Shown in pieces: positions 24,271 to 34,891 of a DNA stretch of 64,000 nucleotides. Source of the DNA: Lepisosteus oculatus (lineage: Eukaryota; Chordata; Actinopteri; Semionotiformes; Lepisosteidae); assembly GCF_040954835.1 (NCBI RefSeq), contig NC_090718.1, positions 12,849,532 through 12,913,531 on the forward strand, in the 5' to 3' direction. Each line of letters opens with the position of its first letter. The stretch's first letter is position 1. A program made the translations under genes and the position numbers. Under the pieces are notes generated by a model that did not search any database, was not told the origin of the DNA, and saw only the letters and a program-made list of their open reading frames with translations.

Positions 24271-27200
24271 CTGTGAGCGAGAAGGAGGCGCAGGGCATCA
24301 GAGCCAGAAGGGACGCCCCACAATTCTTTGAAATGTACAGCCACCCGGATCTTGCGAAAGAAAAATGGGTTCAGCAATTGACACTGTGTCTAAGTGTATG
24401 CTTCAAAGATAACAACAACAAAACAGGTGAGTGTTTTTTCATAAAAGTTCCTGAATTTTGGAATGGTTTCTTGATTAGACACTAGCCATTTTTAAAATTC
24501 TTCAAAGCCACAGTAAGCAGTTCTTGTTTTTCCGAAGAGGTATCAGTTGGCCGACACCAACGGTGTCCAGTCCCGGTTCTGGAGGCCCAGGGTCTGCCAG
24601 GATTTCTAAGTCTCTTTAAACCTGCAGGTCGGGAAGAGCTGGGAGAAGCTGTCCAATTGGTCCAGTTCCGCCAATAACCAGCTGACTCAGCGCCTGAAGA
24701 GCTGAGTTGGAATGAAAACCTGGAGGAAGACCAGCTCTCCTGGACCAGGACTGGACCACCCCCGTTTAACACATTTAGAAAACTGAGGATCATGCTACAC
24801 CAAAGGTACTTTGCAGGGTCTATAAAATATTGGATTTCACCTCTGGCTAAAACCTGCAAATGGTTTTGTTTCGACCCAAAATCTGGTTGGTGTATTGACA
24901 TTTGGACATCATGTTGGTCCAAAAAATGTTGCTTACTTCTCATGGAAGGCCGGTTTCTAAATAAAACTGGATTATCATGCTTCAGCGTTTGAGAAGCCAA
25001 GTTCCCGCAAAGACGAAACCTACCTGTTTCCAGATGAGGCCTAGTGAAAAATGCGATCTGTAAATGAACTTTCTGAGATCAAAACACCTGGAAGTCAAAC
25101 GGTCTAACGGCTTCTGTCATATCCTGCGGGACACCATTAATATGCAATGATTGAAGCCATTTAAAAAACATTTCTTCCTCTTTTCCTACATATTTAACTG
25201 ACAAATATTCTCTAACATAATCAAATAGAAAGAGGATGCCTTAACTTGCTAAGCTGGCTTGTCAATGTTTTTTTCTCCCTGGAGTAGGCCTAATTAAACA
25301 GGTGAAAACAAATCGCTCCTTGGTTCCTTCTGAATTTTGCTTTGCACACAGTGCAGACTCAGGACTTCACCCAGCTCTCCAGGGGGGAGGAAGAAAGCAC
25401 AAGACAGCCCACAGAATGAAATGAGCAAGCGGAAATGAACCTGCAGTGATAACCCAGTCCACAGGGGTGTGGAGTGAATGGCCAACAGACAAGCAGATCT
25501 TGAACGTAGGTGCAAATTCTTTTCCACATCTTCTTTTTAAAAAACTATACTTCTGCGCTTGGCCTTTCTGCAACATCTCTTTGAATTTTTACCAAATCAA
25601 AGAAAATGTGCTCAAAGAGAAGACAGCGCCTCTTACAGTGGTCTGTATCTCAGACACACAAAGGCGTGATTCTGGCACAATTTGGTTCACACCCAGGGAT
25701 CCAAGTTTTGAAATTCTAATACCTGCAAACATGCTAAAGGTGTACCAGACCTAATGGGCTCTATTTCACTCTAGCATAATTAGAAATAACTGGTGCAAGC
25801 TTGAAGACATTAGAGCTGGGAGCCAAATAAAGATTAATTGCAATTCCGGGCTGAAAAGTAGAAAGCAGAAATACAATATTTCTGTAGCTGAGCTTTCTTC
25901 GGTTGGCTGGCTTGTTTGCCAATTGATCCAAGGACCCCTTGACTTGTGTCCTGAGGTACATGTCTCACTGTTAACATCAAGAAGTCCATCGGGTCCGTTG
26001 TCAGATAACATCAAGTCCAAAACACTTCCTGAATGGAATGGACTTTCAAAAGGAACTTGTAGCCCCGAATCATGTTCACACAAAACTGAAAATCTGTGTG
26101 CTTACTAGGGCTCAGATGCCAAATGCTGATCCAAAGATCTCACTAAACATCAGGACCACTGGTAACTTTCCACTCAATCCTTCTAGACCGAAACATCAAG
26201 AGCCTTTATCTCTTTCACTATCTGAATGCAGTTTCGTTTTTGGACTATTCATTTTAATAACCGTGAAAGAAGTACAGCCATGTACTGTAAGTAAATGGCA
26301 CAACACTAAGAGGAATTTCTGTAAAATAGAGCTTTTTTTCTGGTTCAGGCCTTTCCTGGAGTACATATACACATTGACAGGCATATAAAGAAACAGAGGG
26401 AAAACTCTTTGAAGAAAATGCATTAGCACTTCAACATTAGATTTTCACAGGCATATACGAGTAAAGTTTTTTTTTAATTTACTTGCAAGGCTTAGTTTTC
26501 CAGATCCTGTAGGAATAATTATGGGGTAAAAAAACTACTAGCAAGGAGATTGTGTTGCTCTCTGAAACGGATTTTATTTCTATATCAATTTGCATTCATT
26601 TTTTTGAAATAGCATAATGTCTAAAAATGTGGACTTCAGAGCAATTTCATAGTCCCCGGATACTTTGCTTCTATCCTTTCAATGAAAAAAGAAGAGAACA
26701 TTGCAGAGCTTTCTTGAGTGTAGTGCGCTACAAAAACTCTTGGCTATTACAGAAATGTTTTATCTTTCAGATTGCTTTTTCGATTATTTTAGTTCTGTAT
26801 ATATGAGAGAGAAAGAGCTATAGAATATAAAAAATGGATTAGGAGGAAATTTAAAATGCAGCACATTCACAATATGGTACAGTACCTGTGACATGCTACA
26901 GATACAAATGATATTCTGTATTTCCTTGAAGTTTCATATATTTCTGTGGATATTGCACCCAATTTGTGCATATAAGAATGGATACCAACAACAGGCGGCC
27001 GATCAGCCTATTTGGTAGTACTGTAGCAAGAATCTTGTCCATCAAATTGTTAAAAAAAACAAGGTATAAGCTTCTATGACATACAGTACCTGGGTAGTCC
27101 GTTCCATACCCCCACAAAGTCTTGTGTATATATGACGAAGAAGAAATATTATTCATTGCTTTAAACACCCCTATGTCAGAGTCCACAAGAAATCTGAGAA

Positions 27201-30200
27201 GTAGAAATTGTCAGTATAAAAAGGGCTTTTCGGTTCTGGTTGGCAAGCATGGATTGGAATGGCCTTTTAAGTGACTTGCTTTGCAGCAGCATTGGAAAAA
27301 GGGGGCATCATTTCAGGGGAGTGAGGGTGCCTAACCTGCAAAGGAAGAGGAGATTTTAAGAACATACACTATAAAACGCCTCTCCAAGTTTAGGCGAGCA
27401 GTTGTCACGAAAGGCAAAGCATTCACACAAACCTCATGAGGACAGCAGGTCAATTTATTTAAGCTCTAATTTAAATGGGGGCGCAGGGGAAGTAACGTCC
27501 TCCTACAGCCAAGGAAGCCTTCATTTAGTGTGCCTCCATGGCTTTTAATAAACAGACTGCTCTTCTCTATTACCAAACAGAAAACTGCAGAAATAGAGTA
27601 GCTAAAACTTCATTTAACAGGATAACTGCTGTTTGTTAATCTGTATTTATTGGAATACAGTGTATTAACTACTGCAAAGTTTCTGGAACACGCTTTCAAT
27701 ATAGCATGTGACAATTAAAATATCCTAGTAGAATAAAACACACTGAGTTATATTAATAATCATGCTAATTTATACTAGCGTCTAGAGCTGTATACAAGAG
27801 TCCACAAAGGCAAAAAAAAGAAAACCTCACTGTTTTCACCGGCACGCAACAGCAACAAGAGCAAGAGAGCAGCGAGTTCAGTGGAAAATAACAGGTCTGA
27901 GTCGCATTCCTGCCCAGGAGTGCAGGAGTGCAGGAGTTCGCGATGGTTCAGCGGTCGCCGAGCTACGTGCTGCCGGGCTGCCCCCCCCCCTGTATTTAGA
28001 AACTGTTCCAGCACTCTGCGACGCGCTTTCTCCTCCGGGATAGGCGGGGCAGGCTCTCGAGAGGGCCCCATGGGCGCGGGGGTGTGTAGAAAGGTCGATC
28101 TGACGCTAGGGCAAGGCCATGAGAGCCTCCCTGAGGTACTGAGCCATCGGCTTAGCTTCTACTGGGACACTGTAGAAATCTGGCTCTGGCCTGGGGTCAT
28201 CGACCGGGTCTCTTGACCTGGCATTAGCAAAATCTGAGCCGACACCTGCTGTTGCGCGTGACACCACAGACATAGCTGAAAGGTGGGATGACATCATCAA
28301 GAATAGCCACTGGACCATAACTAGACTGGAGACTCCTCAAATCCCATTCATACAAATGGCTAAAATGCAATTCGGGGGGCACTGTGGGAAATACACCTCG
28401 TGTGTGTCTCCTTCAGTGTTCTCCAGAAGTGGCCATTCTTGCTACAATTAAACTCGCTCAAACCTTCACCGGACGGCGCTGTGACTCCTTGCATCCCTAC
28501 AGCATCTAACATCTCGCCACTGTACCGCTAAACCAGCCACTTCTTTTTTATGCAGTAGCATGACGATGGTCCGTCTTCCGGCAAACAGAGTTGGCCGTTC
28601 TCATTTTCTAGTTCTTGCCCCGGTGCCCCGAAGGAAGGCTCACCATTGCGTTTTTTCCCCTGCTTTCCGCTGCGCAGTGGGGAATGCACTGTTAGCTGCT
28701 CCACACACGCAGTGCGGCACAGTAAAGCAGAGTGTTGGGGGCCTGTCGCGCCTGCAGCTCTCATCAGGGAAGTGGAGCAATAGGACTCCCTGACCAACGC
28801 TGTCCGGGAATTTTCAAGGAATGTTTTTAGGGGATTCTGGCACGGATAAGCTTCTAGCAACCAAACAAGAGCAAGAGCAGCCTCTTCTCTATGAATGGAG
28901 CTTTCCAACGTCCTGAGGTGGAATTAATCCCGTTCCTCCTTGTCCCAGAACTTCAAACAGTAGGTGGACACCAATGTTTTTAAACAGTACTGGAATGCTG
29001 CTGGCCCAGATGTTGAAGTGACTTGTTTTTCTGGGTACCCATACAGGCTTTTTCAATGACTGTGTTATCTTTAGAGAGTACTGATGAGCCACAGCCTAAC
29101 CTGACAGACACAGACAGGGCACGAGGAGGGACCACACACAAGAGTAGGATGCCAGTCCACCACAGAATTATAAACTAGAAGCCATAAAACAAAAAAATGA
29201 CTTCCTTTATGGGTATATTTGTATAAAGAATAATACTACTTTAAAAGATTGAAATTGAAACCATCATGATTGCCTCCGTACTTCAGAGGGGTATTTGCAG
29301 TGTGTGGCCACAGGCAAAAGGCTGCTGTTAAAAAGGGAAATCAATGATTCTTCATGGAACTACTGTAATTGGGCTTTCTTTTTTTAAAAAAAATAACGGG
29401 CACACAGATAAAATGTCTCTGTGAAGATTGCTGATATGAATAAAACATTGGGCATTCTCTAATTTATAAATATATAATAAGCTTAACATATTTAAGAAAC
29501 ATAAATATGCTATTTAAAAATACAGACCCAGCGTTTAATTGTTCCTTTTCCATTTCCGTCTTTAAAAGGCCTGATTTCAAACTCAGGAAGAAGGCATTAA
29601 AAGGATGGATTTGCATTATTTAAATATGATTCCTTCTATCGTGTCTCCTACCCTTTGACTCTGTTTCATTTGCCCAGTTGAAAAATTGACATTTCGCCTG
29701 TACACACCACTTCAGAGTTGAAAAAACGGTGTGTGTGTATTTGGGGGGGGAGGTTAGCAATTAACTCTCGTGGTTAAGCCCGTAAATGTGTTTTTATTCT
29801 CTAGGCTCCTCTGACACAAATACCCAGATTTTTCAATCAATACCACACAAGGACCCTGAGAAGCTAGCTAGCCTCGGTGTTAGATTCAGGTGGCCGGATA
29901 ATCAATCCGGGATCCTTGAGGTCTGTTTATAGGAGTGAAAACCGGCTGCTCTGTCATTAATCACATTATTTTACTGGGCTGTAACTAATGGCACCACTCA
30001 ACACAATACTCTCTCTTTCCCACCTGCACACGCATACCAACCCAAAACTTGTCTTCCTGCCACTGCGGCGACTCTTTATTGATTCTCATTTCATTTTTAT
30101 ATACGGTTTCAAACTCCCCTCTAAACTTCACACAGGGTCAAGAGTGGGCCAGAAACAAACATCTCTGGCACGTTTAGATTTCAAAGAAAAAAGTAGGTTG

Positions 30201-33200
30201 GTTTATGCAAAAGATCGCTTTAAATTGTAGGGGATCTGTTGGCCCCAAAGATCCGACCATTGTGGGGACAGGTGCACCAATATGGTTCCACATTGACAAA
30301 AATACAGTAGATGACTCCCCTCCCATGTGCATACAAACAGACAGGTTTGACTTTGGAACCATTCACCGTGTCACACCTCAAGCGCGAATGTCCAAGGAAC
30401 CACAAGACATGCATCTATACAAAAATACTGTATAGAAATGTCATTCATGATTTTAATAGCACTTTCTATCAGTGACATTGTTTTAAGACCCAAGATGAAA
30501 TGCACTTAAAATGCACTCTTTTTTCATCAGCAGAGGATACCCCACCCGTGTTCCTGACAGGGCCCTCACCCAAGCCAAAAACAGCCCTAGCACCTTTCGA
30601 CACAATCAGAAATTCCCATGTTAACAACTGCATTCCTTTGGTGCTTCCCTTCCACCCTAACACACTTTCTATCCCCAGGGCCATTAACAACAACTTTTCC
30701 ATCCAACAGGCTGATCCCTCCACTGGGACCCTCTTTTCTAACTGCCCCATCATCTCATATCGCCGACCATCTAATCTGCGTAACCTTCTTGTTCACAGCT
30801 CCCTTGACCGCCCTCAGCAATTATCCACACCAGGCACCTTCCCCTGCAACAGAGCTCGCTGTATCACCTGCAAGTACATATCTAAGACCACACTCATTCA
30901 AGGCCCCTCAGGACAATTCTGGATCACTTAAATGACATCTGCAACCTTATTTACTGTATCTCTTGCAGAAAATGCCCAGACTTCTACATTGGATAAACAG
31001 GAGACTTGGAGACCGTTTCAGAGAACATGTCAGGGTTGTGAAGATGAAAGATTTCTCCAAGCCCATAGTTTCTCATTTCAGCTCTGACGGCCATGATCAC
31101 ACTGATCACTCCGTCTGCATTCTCAAAGGATTTCTTCATTCCTATAGCAGAAAGACATCAGAAACTAAAATTATCCTCAAACTTGGTTCACACCTTCCCC
31201 CCTTCTCTCAACGACAGACTTGTTTTCTTCTAATCCTCTCTCTTCATTTTTAGGTTTCGACTGCACATCCGTCTTCCCCACTCAACTTCGCCCACCCGAG
31301 TGCCCATTCTCCCTCTCTCCTGCTCCCACCTCCTTTTGTTCTCCTGTACTTTAGAATTTTTGCTGTCTGCCCTGTCTTCCTCACACCCGAAGAAGGCTCC
31401 ACAGCCGAAACCTTGTGTTTCCTTTCTTCTCTTTTCAACATGGAATAAACCTTTACTTGTTCCCTGAGACCCGAGATGTTCTACATCCCAAACCGTACAC
31501 ACACAAGTGCTGCTGCTTGGCATCTCCTTGCTGCCTCTGTGCACATGAGCCCGTGGTTGGACTTCACTGCTGGGGCTCAATGGTAAATGACCCAGGGCGC
31601 TTCTCTCACAGCTAAAGCAGTCTTTGGAAAATGTGAATATGTTGTTGTTTAGCCAACAAATCTTGTGTTTGCCCATGAAGAAAGACTAGTTTTCAAAATA
31701 CCAGAGAGATATTTTACTAAACTAACCGATGCAACAGAAAAATGGAATTCATCATTACACAAACACAAAGTTGGCAAGGTCTGCGTGTTTGTGCAGGGTG
31801 ACAAGGGCTGTTATCGCTGGAAAAAAAGACAAACACAAACCCATCTCTTCATAACACTACTGTATGTATTCTTAGCTTTTGAGTGTTAACATACTTTTAA
31901 AAAATACAAGCCCAATAAGATGGAAAGGTACTGTAAATGTGCTCGTGAAGGTTTACGTTATCACAAGTAAGATTAGCATCCTACCTGTGGTCATCTGGCA
32001 CAAAATAACACTGAACACAGCACTGTGGCATGAGCTGTTGCGGGAATCATGCCTTAGCAGGAAGATAACCAACAGCCTGCCCCAGAAGTGATGGATGAAA
32101 GGCAGGAGTATGTCTCTGGACAGGATGCCAGTTCATTGCAGGATCTGCACAAACACCCACCAGACAATTTCGAATCATCAGTTAACCTAGCCATTTTATC
32201 TTTAAGAGGTAGTAGGAAACCAGAGTTTCTGGCGAACAAATCCAGGTGGATACAGGGAGAAATCCAAAAAGTCAATACAAACGACAGTCGGTAATTAAGA
32301 GGTATGAGGCGGCAGTGCTGCGTCTCAGTGCCAGTCTTTACATAACACCTTCTCTCTAGATAAATGAAACTGAAAAATGGAAAAATCAATAAAGAGGAAA
32401 TTTTACCTGTGGCCTCCACCATGCCTTCTAAGATGACGACAATTTCAAACTCTTCCTTTTCCATCTGGGCCTTGGAGAGCTCCCAGAATGGGCTCTTCTC
32501 GTTGATCTCGTGTGAGATGATGAGGGGAGATACCAGGAACAGGCGGTCGTCCCCAGTGTCGAAGCCCACGTTGATGTCTGTCTGGTTGAGAGGGATGAAC
32601 TCACCTTCCTTGGTCTGCTTGGATTTGATGAGCTTGGCCCGGATGGAGGCCTCGACGATGTGCGAATTTCGGAGGTCCCCCACCCTGAACATGAGGCACA
32701 ACTTGTCATCCCGCACCGATATGACCGCTTTGTGGGAGAACATGAGGGTTTCCGCCCTCTTCTTGGGCTGCGAGATTTTCACAAACATGCACCCCACCAT
32801 CAGCGCATTGACAATGGATCCCAGGATGGCCTGGACCAACAGGAGGATGATCCCCTCCGGGCAGTTCTCCGTGATCACCCTGTAGCCATACCCAATGGTG
32901 GTCTCTGTCTCTATGGAGAAGAGGAAGGCGGACACAAAGCTGTTGAGGTTCTCCACACAGGGAGTCCAGCCTTGCTCATCACCGTGCTCAAGGTCTCCAC
33001 GGATATAGGCGATGAGCCACCAGATGAAGCCGAAGAACAGCCAAGTTACGCAATAGACTAGGGTGAAGATGAAAAGGCTGAAGCGCCATTTGAGGTCCAC
33101 CAGGGTGGTGAAGAGGTCACTGAAATACCGGTAGGTCTCTTGCACGTTGCCGTGGTGCACATTGCACTTGCCGTCCTTCTGAACATAGCGCTGCCTGGGC

Positions 33201-34885
33201 TTCTTGACTGCCTCGGCTATCAGATGGGTCCTGTCCGTGGAGACGTGGGCCAGGCCTTCTCTAGCTCGCCTGGGAAGCTTCTTAACCTGGAGGGGGATTC
33301 AGAAAACAAAAAAAATGAGGCACGTAAGTTCAGAGGCAATTCTGCTTCTACGTACAACAGCCTTGCACAGCTGTCAAATCTGAAGCATTTTACGGAAAGC
33401 AGAAGGGTTATCCTTGCATTTATACAGCTGCAAGTGTTTGGCAGCCTGTGAAAACTCAAACGTCCAGATTTTTAGCAATATTAAGCAGCGATATTTTGCT
33501 GGACAATTTCCCTGGGACTACCAGGTGTTTTCCAGCACAACCCTCATTGATCATCCAAACTAGAAATGTAGAACACTAAGAGAACTCGCATTATCTGCCA
33601 GCATTACATTTGTCTTCTTTACAAGTTATCATGAAGATAAATTCCTATACCCTTGTGACTGGACTGTGCAGAATAAAAAAAAAAGAATCCTCTTTATTTC
33701 AGCCAGGCCTTTACTGCTTAAAAACAACAGCAGAAAGAACTCAAATCAGAGTCATGGCTTTATCAGAGTGATGCATCTTACTGTAAACATGTAACTGGGT
33801 CCCCCAAAGAATAAAGTAGGACATGAGGGGATAGTGTTTCCCAAAACCCTGGAGAGAGAGGCTGTTTCTGCAGATGGTACTGTGCCCTCGGTGTTTTTCT
33901 ACTCCCACTGGAATATGGGCACGCCTGGCTGGTCTTAGCATCAAATCGTACCCACAGAGGTCACCGTGAGGCAGCTCAGGATGTCTGTCAGCCTCGTGGA
34001 AATAAGTCAGACATCAGACAACACAGTGGGTCATGACTCTCTGAAAGAGGCTTTCTTTTTCCATCCTCACACATGTGACAACAACAACAAATGCGATAAC
34101 TCAACAAGTGTTGAACCTCAACATCTCCACAAAAAGGTTAGCAAGGTTAAGGTATGTCAGACCTAGTCTATATGTGGTCACTTTAGGCACAGATCTGAGA
34201 AAACAAGGGGACTGAAACGCTAAGACTTTTTTTCCAAAGCCTACCAAATAAAACCACTTTGGATTAAATTTATCCTGATATGACAATAGCTCAGCAGCTG
34301 TATGCAAAATAAACATGCTATATCACTGAAATGCACAGTAACAAGATTTATATATGAGAATACTCTAACTTTTACTGGAAACATGCCAATTGCTTTGTTA
34401 ATATATTCCAGACTATAAAAACATTTCTAATCTTTAATCTAAACATTTTTCTTTTTTGATTTCTAAACTAAGGTACACTTCCATTTGAAAATCATGTATT
34501 TTGAGTAACTTTCTGATCAGCGTGTTCTTGGTATTCCAACCCTGGTATCTTTTTGGTACATAGTAATCTTAGCGAATGGATGTTTCCATGAGTGTCTTGT
34601 AATAAGTTATTGAAAAATTAGAATGAAAAAGTATTATAATCATAAATACATTATAATGAAATGTATTAATGATATAATATAAATACAGATGGTATATGAA
34701 TACAAACGTATGCATTAAGTTATTGAAAAAATAGTAATAACTTATTGTAATCGGTTATTTATAAATTGTACATATTGTGAGTGAAAAACTGGTTTTACAG
34801 TCTTATTAATGGCAAACCTCACCTCTCGGGGAGCCACTCCTATCTCCATGTCATGGTCCATGTGAACCCGCAAGTCTCCTGCCAT
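23864..34885 (-). CDS. kcnj5: kcnj5, G-protein-activated inward rectifier K+ channel 4 (Kir3.4/GIRK4)
   Basis: The coding sequence joins 34885-34823, 33286-32407 and 24270-23864, giving 449 residues against about 419 in human GIRK4. Kir3 subunits form plasma-membrane tetramers opened by G-beta-gamma, PIP2 and Na+. Visible parts are: an N-terminus with MEIGVAP and [15 protein letters not shown] (residues 61-75); membrane segment M1 (about 91-115); pore helix and filter TIGYGYR (151-157); M2 (about 165-190); the PIP2-contacting [12 protein letters not shown] (191-202); and Asp225 in [10 protein letters not shown], matching the Na+ site Asp223 of human GIRK4. The near-identical run IIISHEIN-type region and EGMVEATG confirm GIRK4 over GIRK1/2/3. 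The C-terminus after about residue 380 is proline- and Glu-rich and diverged. I chose the ATG at 34885 because it gives the family's MAGD start; an ATG two codons upstream is also possible. An in-frame TGA precedes both. Confidence 0.95.
25900..26045 (-). mobile_element. LINE endonuclease-domain remnant
   Basis: A minus-strand frame reads [18 protein letters not shown] followed shortly by [11 protein letters not shown]. This resembles the 'LDLVLTN-PDLV-DV ... GSSDH-VEF' block at the end of the APE-type endonuclease in CR1/L2-like LINEs. The SDH motif is altered to SGH, and the rest is decayed. Confidence 0.42.
27890..28480. other. GC-rich, CpG-containing patch in kcnj5 intron
   Basis: Unlike the AT-rich intron around it, this stretch is GC-rich with many CpGs ('cgcgatggttcagcggtcgc', 'ctgcgacgcgctttctcctc') and a short tandem 'ggagtgcaggagtgcaggag'. 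It could be an insertion of a GC-rich repeat or an internal promoter. Open frames of 98-111 codons cross it, but I recognise no protein. Confidence 0.35.
29085..29180 (-). mobile_element. Short L2-like fragment
   Basis: The order 'gacagacacagacagggcac', 'cacacacaagagtaggatgc', 'cagtccaccacag' is like the reverse complement of the 'gactggcatcc...' part of the L2-like tail. It is short and diverged. Confidence 0.3.
30500..31470 (+). pseudogene. Broken Penelope-like retroelement, GIY-YIG end and 3' tail
   Basis: Three successive frames together give the C-terminal part of a Penelope-like (Neptune-type) protein: ...[49 protein letters not shown], then [12 protein letters not shown], then [17 protein letters not shown] and [20 protein letters not shown]. 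The CxxC-rich linker and 'YIG-TGR-L-DR--EH' core mark the GIY-YIG nuclease. The reading frame shifts at least twice, and the codon after YIG is TAA (30994-30996) where Glu or Asp is usual, so it is dead. The 3' tail 'gaagaaggctccacagccga ... atggaataaacct' ends near 31455. No reverse transcriptase part remains. It lies on the strand opposite to kcnj5, within its intron. Confidence 0.82.
32098..32325 (-). mobile_element. Diverged L2-like 3' end fragment
   Basis: In reverse it carries 'gcggca', 'ggtttcctactacctc', 'tggctaggttaactgatgat' and 'gaactggcatcctgtcc', in the order of the L2-like tail. It ends about 80 bp from the donor of kcnj5 coding exon 2. Confidence 0.55.
32407..33286 (-). CDS. 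kcnj5: kcnj5 coding exon 2 (pore exon)
   Basis: An 880-base exon bounded by acceptor 'ccctccag' at its 33286 end and donor ACAG|gtaaaa at its 32407 end. It enters in phase 0 and leaves with one base over, which fits both neighbours. It encodes residues 22-314 and the first base of Gly315: the N-terminal domain, M1, the TIGYG filter, M2 and most of the cytoplasmic domain. Long antisense open frames (for example 32364-32885 on the plus strand) are shadows of this exon. Confidence 0.96.
33287..34822 (-). other. kcnj5: kcnj5 intron within the N-terminal coding region
   Basis: A 1.5-kb AT-rich intron with gtgagg...ccag ends. No repeat or gene was recognised in it. Confidence 0.75.
34823..34885 (-). 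CDS. kcnj5: kcnj5 coding exon 1 (N-terminal 21 residues)
   Basis: Encodes [20 protein letters not shown] plus E, closely matching the human GIRK4 start (MAGD...MEIGV). It ends GAG|gtgagg in phase 0. The bases just before the upstream ATG (34891) read 'gattgcag', so the exon may begin at 34891 after an acceptor. An intron at this point within the N-terminus is not one I recall from mammalian KCNJ5. Confidence 0.85.
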
Positions 34886-34891
34886 TTTCAT

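Larger units (their letters stand above)
24271..32406 (-). other. kcnj5: kcnj5 intron between coding exons 2 and 3
   Basis: An 8.1-kb intron with gt...ag ends. It contains a LINE endonuclease remnant (25900-26045), a GC-rich patch (27890-28480), a weak L2-like fragment (29085-29180), a broken Penelope-like element on the opposite strand (30500-31470), and an L2-like fragment 80 bp from the donor (32098-32325). No other gene is evident. Confidence 0.85.

Noticed and set aside
32364-33061. Plus-strand open frames of 173 and 133 codons
   Set aside because: They are antisense to kcnj5 coding exon 2 and have no domain of their own.
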